Origin: Calliopsis andreniformis
Lineage: Eukaryota > Arthropoda > Insecta > Hymenoptera > Andrenidae
Length of the DNA stretch: 64,000 bases
Direction: 5' to 3'
Assembly: GCF_051401765.1 (NCBI RefSeq)
Contig: NW_027480482.1
Coordinates: 1,488,001-1,552,000, forward strand
Below, piece by piece: positions 26,639 to 41,640 of the stretch. The notes under the pieces are model-generated. The model had not been told where the DNA came from. It saw only the letters and a list, made by a program, of their open reading frames with translations, and made no database searches. Positions within the stretch are counted from its first letter, which is position 1. Every line of letters starts with the position of its first letter. Position numbers and translations under genes: made by a program.

Positions 26639-29600
26639 GGATAGAGGATTGAGTATTGGAGATTGAGGATTTGGGACAGAGTATTGAAGGTTGAGGTTTG
26701 AGGATTGAGGATTGAGGATTGACGCTTGAGGATTGAGGATTGAGGATGGAGGATAGAAGAGAGAGGACTGAGTATTGTGGATTGAAGAATGAGGATTGAG
26801 GATTGAGGATTGAGGATTGAGGATTGAAGACTGGGTATAGAGGATTGAGGATTGAGGATTGAGGATTGAAGATTGAGTATTGAAGATTGAAGATTGAGGA
26901 TTAAGGATTGAGTATTGAAGATTGAGTATTGGGTGTTGAGGATTGAGGAATGAGGATTGAGGATTGAGGACTGAGGATTGAGGATTGAGGATTGAGGATT
27001 GAGGATTGAGGATTGAATATTGATGATTGAAGATTGAGGATTGAGGATTGAGGGTTGTGGATTGAGGACAAGGACTGAGGGTTGAATATTGATGTTTGAG
27101 GTCTGAGGATTGAGGATTGAGGATTGAGAATTGAGGATTGAGGATTGAGGATTGAGGATTGAGGATTCGGTATTGAGGATTGAAGAATGAGGATTGAGGA
27201 TTGAGGATTGAGGATTGAAGATGGCAGATTGTGTATTGAGGATTGAAGACAGAGTATTGAGGATTGAGGATTGAGGATTGAGCATTGAGGATTGAGGGTT
27301 GAGGATTGAGGATTGAAGATAGAGTATTGAGGATTGAAGACTGACGATTGAGGATTGAGGATTGAGGATTGAGGATTGAGGATTGAAGATTGAGTAATGA
27401 GGATTGAAAATTGAGGATTGAGGGTTGAGGATTGAGGATTGAAGATTGAGGATTGAGGATTGAATATTGAGTATTGAGGATTGAAGGTTGAGGATTGAGT
27501 ATTGAGGATTGAGGATTGAGGATTGAAGGTTGAGGATTGGGGATTGAGGATTGACAATTGAAGTTTGAGTATTGAGGATTGAGAATTGAGGATTGATTAT
27601 TGAAGATTGAGTATTGAGGATTGAAGATTGTGGATTGAGGATTGAGGATTGAGGATTGAGGATGAGGGCTGATTGCTCAGGATTGAGGTTTGAGGACTGA
27701 GGGCTGAGGATTGAGGATTGCGAATAGAGGATTGAGGATTGAGGATTGAAGATTGAGGATTGGGTATTGAGGATTGAAGAATGAGGGTTGATGATTGAAA
27801 TCTGTGAATTGAGGATATTCTATTGAGGATTGAGGATTGACAATTGATTTTTGAGGACTGAGGGCTGAAGATTGAGGATTCAGGATTGAGGACTCGGGAT
27901 TGAGGTTTGAGGACTGAGGATTGAGGTTTGAGGATTGAGGATTGAGGATTGGGGATTGTGGATTGAAGATTGAGTATTGAGGATTGAGGATTGAGGATTG
28001 AGGATTGAAGATGGAGGATTGGGTGTTGAGGATTGAAGAATGAGGATTGAGGATTGAGGATTGAGGATTGAGGATTGAGGATTGAAGATTGAGTATTGCG
28101 GACTGAAGATTGAGGATTGAGGATTGAGGATTGAGGATCGAGGATTGAAGATTGAGTATTGAGGATTGAAGATTGAGGACTGAGGATTGAGGATTGAGGA
28201 TTGAGGATTGAGGATTGAGGATTGAAGGTTGAGTATTGAGGGTTGAAGATTGCGGACTGAGGATTGAGGATTGAGGTTTGAGGATTCAAGATTGAGGATT
28301 GAGGATTGAGGATTGAAGATTGAATATTGATGATTGAAGATTGAGGATTGAGGATTGAGGGTTGTGGATTGAGGACGAGGACTGAGGGTTGAATATTGAT
28401 GTTCGATGTCTGAGGATTGTGGATTGAGGATTGAGGATTGAAGATTGAGTATTGAGGATTGAAGATTGAGGATTGAGGATTGAGTATTGAAGATTGAGGA
28501 TTTGGGACAGAGTATTGAAGGTTGAGGTTTGAGGCTTGAGGATTGAGGATTGACGCTTGAGGATTGAGGATTGAGGATGGAGGATAGAAGAGAGAGGACT
28601 GAGTATTGTGGATTGAAGAATGAGGATTGAGGATTGAGGATTGAGGATTGAGGATTGAAGACTGGGTATAGAGGATTGAGGATTGAGGATTGAGGATTGA
28701 AGATTGAGTATTGAGGATTGAAGATTGAGGATTAAGGATTGAGTATTGAAGATTGAGTATTGGGTGTTGAGGATTGAGGAATGAGGATTGAGGATTGAGG
28801 ACTGAGGATTGAGGATTGAGGATTGAGGATTGAGGATTGAGGATTGAATATTGATGATTGAAGATTGAGGATTGAGGATTGAGGGTTGTGGATTGAGGAC
28901 AAGGACTGAGGGTTGAATATTGATGTTTGAGGTCTGAGGATTGAGGATTGAGGATTGAGAATTGAGGATTGAGGATTGAGGATTGAAGATTGAGGATTGG
29001 GTATTGAGGATTGAAGAATGAGGATTGAGGATTGAGGATTGAGGATTGAAGATTGCAGATTGTGTATTGAGGATTGAAGACAGAGTATTGAGGATTGAGG
29101 ATTGAGGATTGAGCATTGAGGATTGAGGGTTGAGGATTGAGGATTGAAGATTGAGTATTGAGGATTGAAGACTGACGATTGAGGATTGAGGATTGAGGAT
29201 TGAGGATTGAGGATTGAAGATTGAGTAATGAGGATTGAAAATTGAGGATTGAGGGTTGAGGATTGAGGATTGAAGATTGAGGATTGAGGATTGAATATTG
29301 AGTATTGAGGATTGAAGGTTGAGGATTGAGTATTGAGGATTGAGGATTGAGGATTGAGGATTGAAGATTGACGATTGGGGATTGAGGATTGACAATTGAA
29401 GTTTGAGTATTGAGGATTGAGAACTGAGGATTGATTATTGAAGATTGAGTATTGAGGATTGAAGATTGTGGATTGAGGATTGAGGATTGAGGATTGAGGA
29501 TGAGGGCTGATTGTTCAGGATTGAGGTTTGAGGACTGAGGGCTGAGGATTGAGGATTGCGAATAGAGGATTGAGGTTTGAGGATTGAAGATTGAGGATTG

Positions 29601-32600
29601 GGTATTGAGGATTGAAGAATGAGGGTTGATGATTGAAATCTGTGAATTGAGGATATTCTATTGAGGATTGAGGATTGACAATTGATTTTTGTGGACTGAG
29701 GGCTGAAGATTGAGGATTCAGGATTGAGGACTCGGGATTGAGGTTTGAGGACTGAGGATTGAGGTTTGAGGATTGAGGATTGAGGATTGAGGATTGAGGA
29801 TTGAATAATGAGTATTGAGGATTGAAGATAGAGGATTGAGGATTGAGGGTTGAGGATTGAGGACGAGGACTGAGGGTTGAGTATTGATGTTTGAGATCTG
29901 AGGGTTGAGGATTGAGGATTGACAATTGAGGATTGAGGATTGAGGGTTGGAGATTGAGGATTGGGTGTTGAGGATTGAAGAATGAGGATTGAGGATTGAG
30001 GATTGAGGATTGAGGATTGAAGGTTGAGTATTGAGGATTGAGGATTGAGGATTGAGGATTGAGGATTAAAGATTGAGGATTGAGGATTGAGGATTGAGGA
30101 TTGAGGATTGAGTATTGAAGATTGAATATTGATGATTGAAGATTGAGGATTGAGGATTGAGGGTTGTGGATTGAGGACAAGGACTGAGGGTTGAATATTG
30201 ATGTTTGAGGTCTGAGGGTTGAGGATTGAGCATTGAGAATTGAGGATTGAGGATTGAGGATTGAAGATTGAGGATTGGGTATTGAGGATTGAAGAATGAG
30301 GATTGATGATTGAGGATTGAGGATTGAAGATTGCAGATTGAGTATTGAGGATTGAAGACTGAGGATTGAGGATTGAGGATTGAGGATAGAGGACTGAGGA
30401 TTGAGTATTGAGGATTGAAGATTGAGTATTGAGGATTGAAGACTGACGATTGAGGATTGAGGGTTGAGGATTGAGTATTGAGGATTGAAGATTGAGTATT
30501 GAGGATTGATAATTGAGGATTGAGGATTGAGGATTGAGGATTGAGGATTGAGGATTGAGGATTGAATATTGAGTATTGAGGATTGAAGGTTGAGTATTGA
30601 GGATTGAGGATTGAGGACTGAGGACTGAGGATTGAGGATTGAGAATAGAGGATTTAGGATTGAGGATTGAAGATTGAGGATTGGGTATTGAGGATTGAAG
30701 AATGAGGATTGAGGATTGAGGATTGAGGATTGCGGATTGAAGACTGAGGATTGAGGATTGAGGATTGAGTGTTGAATATTGAGTATTGAGGATTGAAGAT
30801 AGAGGATTGAGGATTGAGGGTTGACGATTGAGGACGAGGTTTGAGGATTGCGGATTGAAGATTGAGGATTGGGTATTGAGGTTTGAGGGACGAGAATTGA
30901 GGATTGAGGCTTGAGGACTGAGGGTTGACGATTGAGTATTGAAGATTGAGGATTGATTACTGAGGATTGAGGATTGAGGATTGAGGATTGAGGCTTGAGG
31001 ATTGAGGATTGAGGATTGAGGATTGAGGATTCAGTATTGAGGATTGAAGATTGAGTATTGAGGATTGAGGATTGAACATTGAGCACTGAGCGTTCAGGGT
31101 TGAGTGTTGAGAATTGATGTTTGTGGATAGAGATTTGAAGATTGCAGATTGAGTATTGAGTATTGAAAACTGTGGGTTGAGGATATGCTATTGGGGATTG
31201 AGGATTGACAACTGACTGCTGAGGACTGAGGGCTGAAGATTGAGGATGCAGGATTGAGGATTCAGAATTGAGGTTTGAGGACTGAGGAATGAGGATTGAG
31301 GGTTGAGAATTGAGGATTGAGGATTGAGGATTGAAGATTGAGGATTGGGTATTGAGGATTGAAGAATGAGGATTGAGGATTAAGGATTGAGGATTGAGGA
31401 TTGAGGATTGAGGTTTGAGGATTGAGGATTGAGGATTGAAGATTGAGGATTGGGTATTGAGGATTGAACATTGAGGTTTGAGGATTGAGTATTGAGGATT
31501 GAGGATTGAGGATTGAAGATTGAATATTGATGATTGAAGATTCAGGATCGAGGATTGAGGGTTGTGGATTGAGGACGAGGACTCAGGGTTGAGTATTGAT
31601 GTTTGAGTTCTGAGGATTGAGGATTGAGGATTGAGGATTGTGAATTGAGGTTTGTGGATTGAGGATTGAAGATTGAGCATTGGGTATTGAGGACTGAAGA
31701 ATGAGGATTGAGCATTGAGGATAGAGGAATGAGGATTGAAGATTGAGTATTGAGGATTGAAGGATGAGGGTTGAGGATTGAAATCTGTGAATTGAGGATA
31801 TTCTATTGAGGATTGAGGATTGACAATTGATTTTTGAGGACTGAGGGCTGAAGATTGAGGATTCAGGATTGAGGACTCGGGATTGAGGTTTGAGGACTGA
31901 GGATTGAGGATTGAGGATTGAGGATTGCGGATTGAAGATTGAGGATTGAGGATTGAGTACTGAGTATTGATTACTGAGGATTGAGGATTGGGGATTGAGG
32001 ATTGAGGTTTGAGGACTGAGGAATGAGGATTGAGGGTTGAGAATTGAGGATTGAGGATTGAGGATTGAAGATTGAGGATTGGGTGTTGAGGATTGAAGAA
32101 TGATGATTGAGGATTGAGGATTGAGGATTGAGGCTTGAGGATTGAGGATTGAAGATTGAGGATTGGGTATTGAGGATTGAACATTGAGGTTTGAGGATTG
32201 AGTATTGAGGATTCAGGATTGAGGATTGAAGATTGAATATCGATGATTGAAGATTCAGGATCGAGGATTGAGGGTTGTGGATTGAGGACGAGGACTCAGG
32301 GTTGAGTATTGATGTTTGAGTTCTGAGGATTGAGGATTGAGGATTGAGAATTGAGGATTGTGGATTGAGGATTGAAGATTGAGGATTGGGTATTGAGGAT
32401 TGAAGAATGAGGATTGAGGATTGAGGATAGAGGACTGAGGATTGAAGATTGAGTATTGAGGATTGAAGATTGAGGATTGAGGATTGAGTATTGAAGATTG
32501 AGGATTTGGGACTGAGGGTTGAAGATTGAGGATTCATGATTGAGGATTGAGGATTGAGGACTGAGGATTGAGGATTGAGGATTTTAAGATTGAGGATTGG

Positions 32601-32634
32601 GTATTGAGGATTGAAGAATGAGGGTTGAGGATTG
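25506..32634 (+). repeat. Higher-order repeat unit 4 (islands A1-B1-A2-A2-B3-A5)
   Basis: Islands lie at A1 25506, B1 25779, A2 27798, A2 29636, B3 31166 and A5 31781. A2 is present twice. The second A2 lies in a 1.8-kb block (about 27,980-29,782) nearly identical to about 14,330-16,140 in unit 3a, inserted or exchanged after the first A2. B4 and A3 are absent. An 8-bp departure from register (gattttaag) sits near 32,580. The longest stop-free minus-strand frame of the window (29,515-32,184) lies here and is judged non-coding. It holds no gene. Confidence 0.82.
27980..29782 (+). repeat. Segmental duplication SD2, copy b
   Basis: It brings a second A2 island (29,636) into unit 4. The right edge is where gaggtttgagg is followed by gaataatgag instead of attggggattgtgg. 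The left edge is where gattgagtattgagg passes into gatggaggattgggtg. Confidence 0.78.
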
Positions 32635-35600
32635 AAATCTGTGAATTGCGGATATTCTATTTTGGATTGAGGAGTGACAATTGATTTTTGAGGACTGAGG
32701 GCTGAAGATTGAGGATTCAGGATTGAGGACTCGGGATTGAGGTTTGAGGACTGAGGACGGAGGATTGAAGATTCAGGATTGAGGATTGAAGATTGAGAAT
32801 TTAGGATTGAGGATTGAACATTGAGGACTGAGCGTTCAGGGTTGAGTGATGAGAATTGATGTTTGTGGATAGAGATTTGAAGATTGCAGATTTAGTATTG
32901 AGAATTGAAAACTGTGACTTGAGGATATTCTATTGGGGATTGAGGATTGACAACTGATTGTTGAGGACTGAGGGCTGAACATTGAGGATGCAGGATTGAG
33001 GATTCAGAATTGAGGTTTGAGGACTGAGGATTGAGTATTGAGGTTTGAGGATTGAGGATTGAGGATTGAGGATTGAAGGTTGAGGTTTGGGTATTGAGGA
33101 TTGAACATTGAGTATTGAGGGTTGAGTATTGAGGATTGAGGATTGAGGATTGAAGATTGAATATTGATGATAGAAGATTGAGGATCTAGAATTGAGGGTT
33201 GTGGATTGAGGACGAGGACTGAGGGTTGAGTATTGATGTTTGAGGTCTGAGGATTGGGGATTGAGGATTGAGAATTGAGGATTGAGGATTGAGGATTGAG
33301 GATTGAAGATTGAGGATTGGGTGTTGAGGATTGAAGAATGAGGATTGAGGATTGAGGATTGAGGATTGAGGATTGAGGATTGAAGATTGAGTATTGCGGA
33401 TTGAAGATTGAGGATTGAGGATTGAGGATTGAGGATTGAGGATCGAGGATTGAAGATTGAGTATTGAGGATTGAAGATTGAGGACTGAGGATTGAGGATT
33501 GAGGATTGAGGATTGAGGATTGAGGATTGAAGATTGAGTATTGAGGGTTGAAGATTGCGGACTGAGGATTGAGGATTGAGGTTTGAGGATTAAAGGTTGA
33601 GGATTGAGGATTGAGGATTGAAGATTGAATATTGATGATTGAAGATTGAGGATTGAGGATTGAGGGTTGTGGATTGAGGACGAGGACTGAGGGTTGAATA
33701 TTGATGTTCGATGTCTGAGCATTGTGGATTGAGGATTGAGGATTGAAGATTGAGTATTGAGGATTGAAGATTGAGGATAGAGGATTGAGTATTGGAGATT
33801 GAGGATTTGGGACAGAGTATTGAAGGTTGAGGTTTGAGGATTGAGGATTGAGGATTGACGCTTGAGGATTGAGGATTGAGGATGGAGGATAGAAGAGAGA
33901 GGACTGAGTATTGTGGATTGAAGAATGAGGATTGAGGATTGAGGATTGAGGATTGAGGATTGAAGACTGGGTATAGAGTATTGAGGATTGAGGATTGAGG
34001 ATTGAAGATTGAGTATTGAAGATTGAAGATTGAGGATTAAGGATTGAGTATTGAAGATTGAGTATTGGGTGTTGAGGATTGAGGAATGAGGATTGAGGAT
34101 TGAGGACTGAGGATTGAGGATTGAGGATTGAGGATTGAGGATTGAGGATTGAATATTGATGATTGAAGATTGAGGATTGAGGATTGAGGGTTGTGGATTG
34201 AGGACAAGGACTGAGGGTTGAATATTGATGTTTGAGGTCTGAGGATTGAGGATTGAGGATTGAGAATTGAGGATTGAGGATTGAGGATTGAGGATTGAGG
34301 ATTGGGTATTGAGGATTGAAGAATGAGGATTGAGGATTGAGGATTGAGGATTGAAGATGGCAGATTGTGTATTGAGGATTGAAGACAGAGTATTGAGGAT
34401 TGAGGATTGAGGATTGAGCATTGAGGATTGAGGGTTGAGGATTGAGGATTGAAGATAGAGTATTGAGGATTGAAGACTGACGATTGAGGATTGAGGATTG
34501 AGGATTGAGGATTGAGGATTGAAGATTGAGTAATGAGGATTGAAAATTGAGGATTGAGGGTTGAGGATTGAGGATTGAAGATTGAGGATTGAGGATTGAA
34601 TATTGAGTATTGAGGATGGAAGATTGAGGATTGAGGATTGAGGATTGAGGATTGAGGATTGAGGATTGAAGATTGAGGATTGGGGATTGAGGATTGACAA
34701 TTGAGGATTGAGTATTGAGGATTGAGAATTGAGGATTGATTATTGAAGATGGAGTATTCAGGATTGAAGATTGAGGATTGAGGATTGAGGATTGAGGATT
34801 GAGGATGAGGGCTGAGGGTTGAGGATTGATGTTTGAGGATTGAGGATTCAGGATTGAGTACTGAGGATTGAGGATTGAGGATTGAGCATTGAGGATTGAA
34901 CATTGAGGACTGGGGATTGAGGATTCAAGATTGAGGATTAAGGATTGAAGATTGGGGATTGAGGATCTAGGGTTGGAGATCGATTATTGAGGATTGAAGA
35001 TTGAGGATTGAGGATTGAGGATTGAGAATTGAGAATTGAGGTTGAGGACTGAGGGTTTAGGATTGAGGATTAAGGAACGAGAATTGAGGATTGAGGATTG
35101 AGGACTGAGGATTGACGATTGAGTATTGAAGATTGAGGAATGATTACTGAGGATTGAGGATTGGGGATTGAGGATTGAGGTTTGAGGACTGAGGATTGAG
35201 GATTGAAGATTCAGTATTGAGGATTGAAGAGTGAGAATTGAGGATTGAGGATTGAACATTGAGGACTGAGCGTTCAGGGTTGAGTGATGTGAATTGATGT
35301 TTGTGGATAGAGATTTAAAGATTGCAGATTGAGTATTGAGTATTGAAAACTGTGCCTTGAGGATATTCCATTGGGGATTGAGGACTGACAACTGATTGTT
35401 GAGGACTGAGGGCTGAAGATTGAGGATGCAGGATTGAGGATTCAGAATTGAGGTTTGAGGACTGAGGATTGAGGATTGAGGATTGAGGATTGAGGATTGA
35501 GGATTGAGGATTGAGGATTGAAGATTGAGGATTGGGTGTTGAGGTTTGAAGAATGAGGATTGAGGATTGAGGATTGAGGATTGAGGATTGAAAATTGAGT

Positions 35601-38600
35601 ATTGAGGATTGAAGATTGAGGATTGAGGATTGAGGATTGAGGTTTGAGGACTGAGGATTGAGGGTTGAGGACTGAGGATTGAGGTTTGAGGATTGAAGAT
35701 TGAGGATTGAGGATTGAGTGTTGTGGCATGAGGACGAGGACTCATGGTTGAGTATTGATGTTTGAGTTCTGAGGATTGAGGATTGAGGATTGAGGATTGA
35801 GAATTGAGGATTGAGGATTGAGGATTGAAGGTTGAGGATTGGGTATTGAGGATTGAAGAATGAGGATTGAGGATTGAGGATAGAGGATTGAGGATTGAAG
35901 ATTGAGTATTGAGGATTGAAGATTGAGGATTGAGGATTGAGTATTGAAGATTGAGGATTTGGGACTGAGGATTGAAGATTGAGGATTGATGATTGAGGAT
36001 TGAGAATTGAGGGTTGAGGATTGAGGATCGAAGATTGAGGATTGGGTATTCAGGATTGAAGAATGAGGGTTGAGGATTGAAATCTGTGAATTGAGGATAT
36101 TCTATTGAGGATTGAGGATTGACAATCGATTTTTGAGGACTGAGGGCTGAAGATTGAGGATTCAGGATTGAGGACTCGGGATTGAGGTTTGAGGACTGAG
36201 GATTGAGGTTTGAGGATTGAGGATTGAGGATTGGGGATTGTGGATTGAAGATTGAGTATTGAGGATTGAAGATTGAGGATTGAGGATTGAGGATTGAGGA
36301 TTGAGTATCGAGGATAGAAGATTGAGGATTGGGGACTGAGGATTGAAGATTGAGGGTTGAGGATTGAGGATTGAGGATTGACGCTTGAGGATTGAGGATT
36401 GAGGATGGAGGATTGAAGAGAGAGGACTGAGTGTTGAGGATTGAAGAATGAGGATTGAGGATTGAGGATTGAGTATTGAGGATTGAAAATTGAGGATTGA
36501 GGATTGAGGATTGCGGATTTAGGATTGAGGATTGAAGATTGAGGATTGGGGACAGAGTGTTGAGGGTAGACTGATGAGAATTGATGTTTGTGGATAGAGA
36601 TTTGAAGATTGCAGATTGAGTATTGAGTAATGAAAACTGTGAGCTGATGATATTCTATTGAGGATTGAGGATTGGCAACTGATTGTTGAGGAGTGAGGGC
36701 TGAAGATTGAGGATTCAGGATTGAGAATTAAGGATTGAGGTTTGAGGACTTAGGATTGAGGATTGAGGATTGAGGATTGAGGTTTGAGGATTGAAGATTG
36801 AAGATTGAGGATTGAGTGCTGTGGATTGAGGACGTGGACTCAGGGTTGAGTATTGATGTTTGAGTTCTGAGGATTGAGGATTGAGGATTGAGGATTGAGA
36901 ATTGAGGATTGAGTATGGAGGATTGAAGATTGAGGATTGGGTATTGAGGATTGAAGAATGAGGATTGAGGATTGAGGATTGCGGATTGAGGATTGAGGAT
37001 TGAAGATTGAGAATAGAGGATTGAAGATTGAGGATTGAGGATTGAGTATTGAAGATTGAGGACTTGGGACAGAGGATTGAAGATTGAGGATTGATGATTG
37101 AGGATTGAGGGTTGAGGATTGTGGATTGAGGATTGAGGATTGAAGATTGAGGATTGGGTATTGAGGATTGAAGAATGAGGACTGAGGATAGAAATCTGTG
37201 AATTGAGGATATTCTATTGAGGATTGAAGATTGACAATTGATTTTTGAGGACTGAAGGCTGAAGATTGAGGATTCAGGATTGCGGATTCAGGATTGAGGT
37301 TTGAGGACTGAGGATTGAGGGTTGAGGATTGAGGATTGAGGATTGAGGATTGAAGATTGAGTATTGAGGATTGAGGATTGAGGATTGAGGATTGAAGGTT
37401 GAGGATTGGGTATTGAGGATTGAACATTGTGGATTGAGGATTGAGTATTGAGGATTGAGGATTGAGGATTGAAGATTGAATATTGATGATAGAACATTGA
37501 GGATCGAGGATTGAGGGTTGTGGATTGAGGACGGGGACTGAGGGTTGAGTATTGATGTTTGAGGTCTGAGGATTGAGGATTGAGGATTGAGAATTGAGGA
37601 TTGAGGATTGAGGATTGAGGATTGAAGATTGAGGATTGGGTGTTGAGGATTGAAGGTTGAGTATTGAGGATTGAGGATTGAGGATTGAGGATTGAGGATT
37701 GAGGATTGAGGATTGAGGATTGAGGATTGAAGATTGAGTATTGAGGTTTGAAGATTGAGGATTGAGGATTGAGGATTGAGGATTAAAGATTGAGGATTGA
37801 GGATTGAGGATAGAGGATTGAGGATTGAGGATTGAAGATTGAATATTGATGATTGAAGATTGAGGATTGAGGATTGAGGGTTGTGGATTGAGGACAAGGA
37901 CTGAGGGTTGAATATTGATGTTTGAGGTCTGAGGGTTGAGGATTGAGCATTGAGAATTGAGGATTGAGGATTGAGGATTGAAGATTGAGGATTGGGTATT
38001 GAGGATTGAAGAATGAGGATTGATGATTGAGGATTGAGGATTGAAGATTGCAGATTGAGTATTGAGGATTGAAGACTGAGGATTGAGGATTGAGGATTGA
38101 GGATAGAGGATTGAGGATTGAGTATTGAGGATTGAAGATTGAGTATTGAGGATTGAAGACTGACGATTGAGGATTGAGGGTTGAGGATTGAGGATTGAGG
38201 ATTGAAGATTGAGTATTGAGGATTGATAATTGACGATTGAGGATTGAGGATTGAGGATTGAGGATTGAGGATTGAGGATTGAATATTGAGTATTGAGGAT
38301 TGAAGGTTGAGTATTGAGGATTGAGGATTGAGGACTGAGGACTGAGGATTGAGGATTGAGAATAGAGGATTTAGGATTGAGGATTGAAGATTGAGGATTG
38401 GGTATTGAGGATTGAAGAATGAGGATTGAGGATTGAGGATTGAGGATTGCGGATTGAAGACTGAGGATTGAGGATTGAGGATTGAGTGTTGAATATTGAG
38501 TATTGAGGATTGAAGATAGAGGATTGAGGATTGAGGGTTGACGATGGAGGACGAGGTTTGAGGATTGCGGATTGAAGATTGAGGATTGGGTATTGAGGTT

Positions 38601-40134
38601 TGAGGGACGAGAATTGAGGATTGAGGCTTGAGGACTGAGGGTTGACGATTGAGTATTGAAGATTGAGGATTGATTACTGAGGATTGAGGATTGAGGATTG
38701 AGGATTGAGGATTGAGGATTGAGGATTGAGGATTGAGGATTCAGTATTGAGGATTGAAGATTTAGAATTGAGGATTGAGGATTGAACATTGAGCACTGAG
38801 CGTTCAGGGTTGAGTGTTGAGAATTGATGTTTGTGGATAGAGATTTGAAGATTGCAGATTGAGTATTGAGTATTCAAAACTGTGGGTTGAGGATATGCTA
38901 TTGGGAATTGAGGATTGACAACTGACAGCTGAGGACTGAGGGCTGAGGATTGAGGATGCAGGATTGAGGATTCAGAATTGAGGTTTGAGGACTGAGGAAT
39001 GAGGATTGAGGGTTGAGAATTGAGGATTGAGGATTGAGGATTGAAGATTGAGGATTGGGTATTGAGGATTGAAGAATGAGGATTGAGGATTAAGGATTGA
39101 GGATTGAGGATTGAGGATTGAGGATTGAGGATTGAGGATTGAGGATTGAAGATTGAGGATTGGGTATTGAGGATTGAGGATTGAGGATTGAGGATTGAGG
39201 ATTGAGGATTGAAGATTGAGGATTGGGTATTGAGGATTGAAGGATGAGGGTTGAGGATTGAAATCTGTGAATTGAGGATATTCTATTGAGGATTGAGGAT
39301 TGACAATTGATTTTTGAGGACTGAGGGCTGAAGATTGAGGATTCAGGATTGAGGACTCGGGATTGAGGTTTGAGGACTGAGGATTGAGGATTGAGGATTG
39401 AGGATTGCGGATTGAAGATTGAGGATTGAGGATTGAGGACTGAGTATTGATTACTGAGGATTGAGGATTGGGGATTGAGGATTGAGGTTTGAGGACTGAG
39501 GAATGAGGATTGAGGGTTGAGAATTGAGGATTGAGGATTGAGGATTGAAGATTGAGGATTGGGTGTTGAGGATTGAAGAATGATGATTGAGGATTGAGGA
39601 TTGAGTATTGAGGATTGAGGATTGAGGATTGAGGATTGAGGATTCAGGATTGAAGATTGAGGATTGGGTATTGAGGATTGAACATTGAGGTTTGAGGATT
39701 GAGTATTGAGGATTGAGGATTGAGGATTGAAGATTGAATATCGATGATTGAAGATTCAGGATCGAGGATTGAGGGTTGTGGATTGAGGACGAGGACTCAG
39801 GGTTGAGTATTGATGTTTGAGTTCTGAGGATTGAGGATTGAGGATTGAGAATTGAGGATTGTGGATTGAGGATTGAAGATTGAGGATTGGGTATTGAGGA
39901 TTGAAGAATGAGGATTGAGGATTGAGGATAGAGGACTGAGGATTGAAGATTGAGTATTGAGGATTGAAGATTGAGGATTGAGGATTGAGTATTGAAGATT
40001 GAGGATTTGGGACTGAGGGTTGAAGATTGAGGATTCATGATTGAGGATTGAGGATTGAGGATTGAGGATTGAGGATTGAGGATTGAAGATTGAGGATTGG
40101 GTATTGAGGATTGAAGAATGAGGGTTGAGGATTG
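32635..40134 (+). repeat. Higher-order repeat unit 5 (islands A1-B1-B2-A4-B4-A3-B3-A5)
   Basis: Islands lie at A1 32635, B1 32908, B2 35346, A4 36080, B4 36633, A3 37192, B3 38876 and A5 39261. With eight islands in 7,500 bp this is the richest unit. About 34,600-36,207 matches 3,190-4,797 of unit 1. About 37,625-41,640 matches 4,831-8,850. The 1,384 bp between them match about 16,120-17,565 of unit 3a (offset 20,086). Unit 1 is therefore best read as a deleted relative of this one. It holds no gene. Confidence 0.83.
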
Positions 40135-41640
40135 AAATCTGTGAATTGCGGATATTCTATTTTGGATTGAGGATTGACAATTGATTTTTGAGGACTGAGG
40201 GCTGAAGATTGAGGATTCAGGATTGAGGACTCGGGATTGAGGTTTGAGGACTGAGGACGGAGGATTGAAGATTCAGGATTGAGGATTGAAGATTGGGAAT
40301 TTAGGATTGAGGATTGAACATTGAGGACTGAGCGTTCAGGGTTGAGTGATGAGAATTGATGTTTGTGGATAGAGATTTGAAGATTGCAGATTGAGTATTG
40401 AGAATTGAAAACTGTGACTTGAGGATATTCTATTGGGGATTGATGATTGACAACTGATTGTTGAGGACTGAGGGCTGAACATTGAGGATGCAGGATTGAG
40501 GATTCAGAATTGAGGTTTGAGGACTGAGGATTGAGTATTGAGGTTTGAGGATTGAGGATTGAGGATTGAGGATTGAAGGTTGAGGTTTGGGTATTGAGGA
40601 TTGAACATTGAGTATTGAGGGTTGAGTATTGAGGATTGAGGATTGAGGATTGAAGATTGAATATTGATGATAGAAGATTGAGGATCTAGGATTGAGGGTT
40701 GTGGATTGAGGACGAGGACTGAGGGTTGAGTATTGATGTTTGAGGTCTGAGGATTGGGGATTGAGGATTGAGAATTGAGGATTGAGGATTGAGGATTGAG
40801 GATTGAAGATTGAGGATTGGGTGTTGAGGATTGAAGAATGAGGATTGAGGATTGAGGATTGAGGATTGAGGATTAAGGATTGAAGATTGAGTATTGCGGA
40901 TTGAAGATTGAGGATTGAGGATTGAGGATTGAGGATTGAGGATCGAGGATTGAAGATTGAGTATTGAGGATTGAAGATTGAGGACTGAGCATTGAGGATT
41001 GAGGATTGAGGATTGAGGATTGAGGATTGAAGATTGAGTATTGAGGGTTGAAGATTGCGGACTGAGGATTGAGGATTGAGGTTTGAGGATTAAAGATTGA
41101 GGATTGAGGATTGAGGATTGAAGATTGAATATTGATGATTGAAGATTGAGGATTGAGGATTGAGGGTTGTGGATTGAGGACGAGGACTGAGGGTTGAATA
41201 TTGATGTTCGATGTCTGAGGATTGTGGATTGAGGATTGAGGATTGAAGATTGAGTATTGAGGATTGAAGATTGAGGATTGAGGATTGAGTATTGAAGATT
41301 GAGGATTTGGGACAGAGTATTGAAGGTTGAGGTTTGAGGATTGAGGATTGAGGATTGACGCTTGAGGATTGAGGATTGAGGATGGAGGATAGAAGAGAGA
41401 GGACTGAGTATTGTGGATTGAAGAATGAGGATTGAGGATTGAGGATTGAGGATTGAGGATTGAAGACTGGGTATAGAGGATTGAGGATTGAGGATTGAGG
41501 ATTGAAGATTGAGTATTGAGGATTGAAGATTGAGGATTAAGGATTGAGTATTGAAGATTGAGTATTGGGTGTTGAGGATTGAGGAATGAGGATTGAGGAT
41601 TGAGGACTGAGGATTGAGGATTGAGGATTGAGGATTGAGG
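34600..41640 (+). repeat. Segmental duplication SD3, copy b (undeleted form)
   Basis: It contains B2, A4, B4, A3, B3, A5, A1 and B1, so the duplication crosses the phase point at 40,135. Its central 1.4 kb, missing from copy a, matches about 16,120-17,565 at an offset of 20,086. Confidence 0.8.

Noticed and set aside
29515..32184. 889-codon minus-strand open reading frame, and about sixty similar ones of 67-709 codons across the window
   Set aside because: They are a consequence of a stop-free 7-bp repeat. All three frames give the same heptad, several overlap in different frames, indels do not respect codons, and starts are chance CAT variants. No domain, signal peptide or codon bias is visible.
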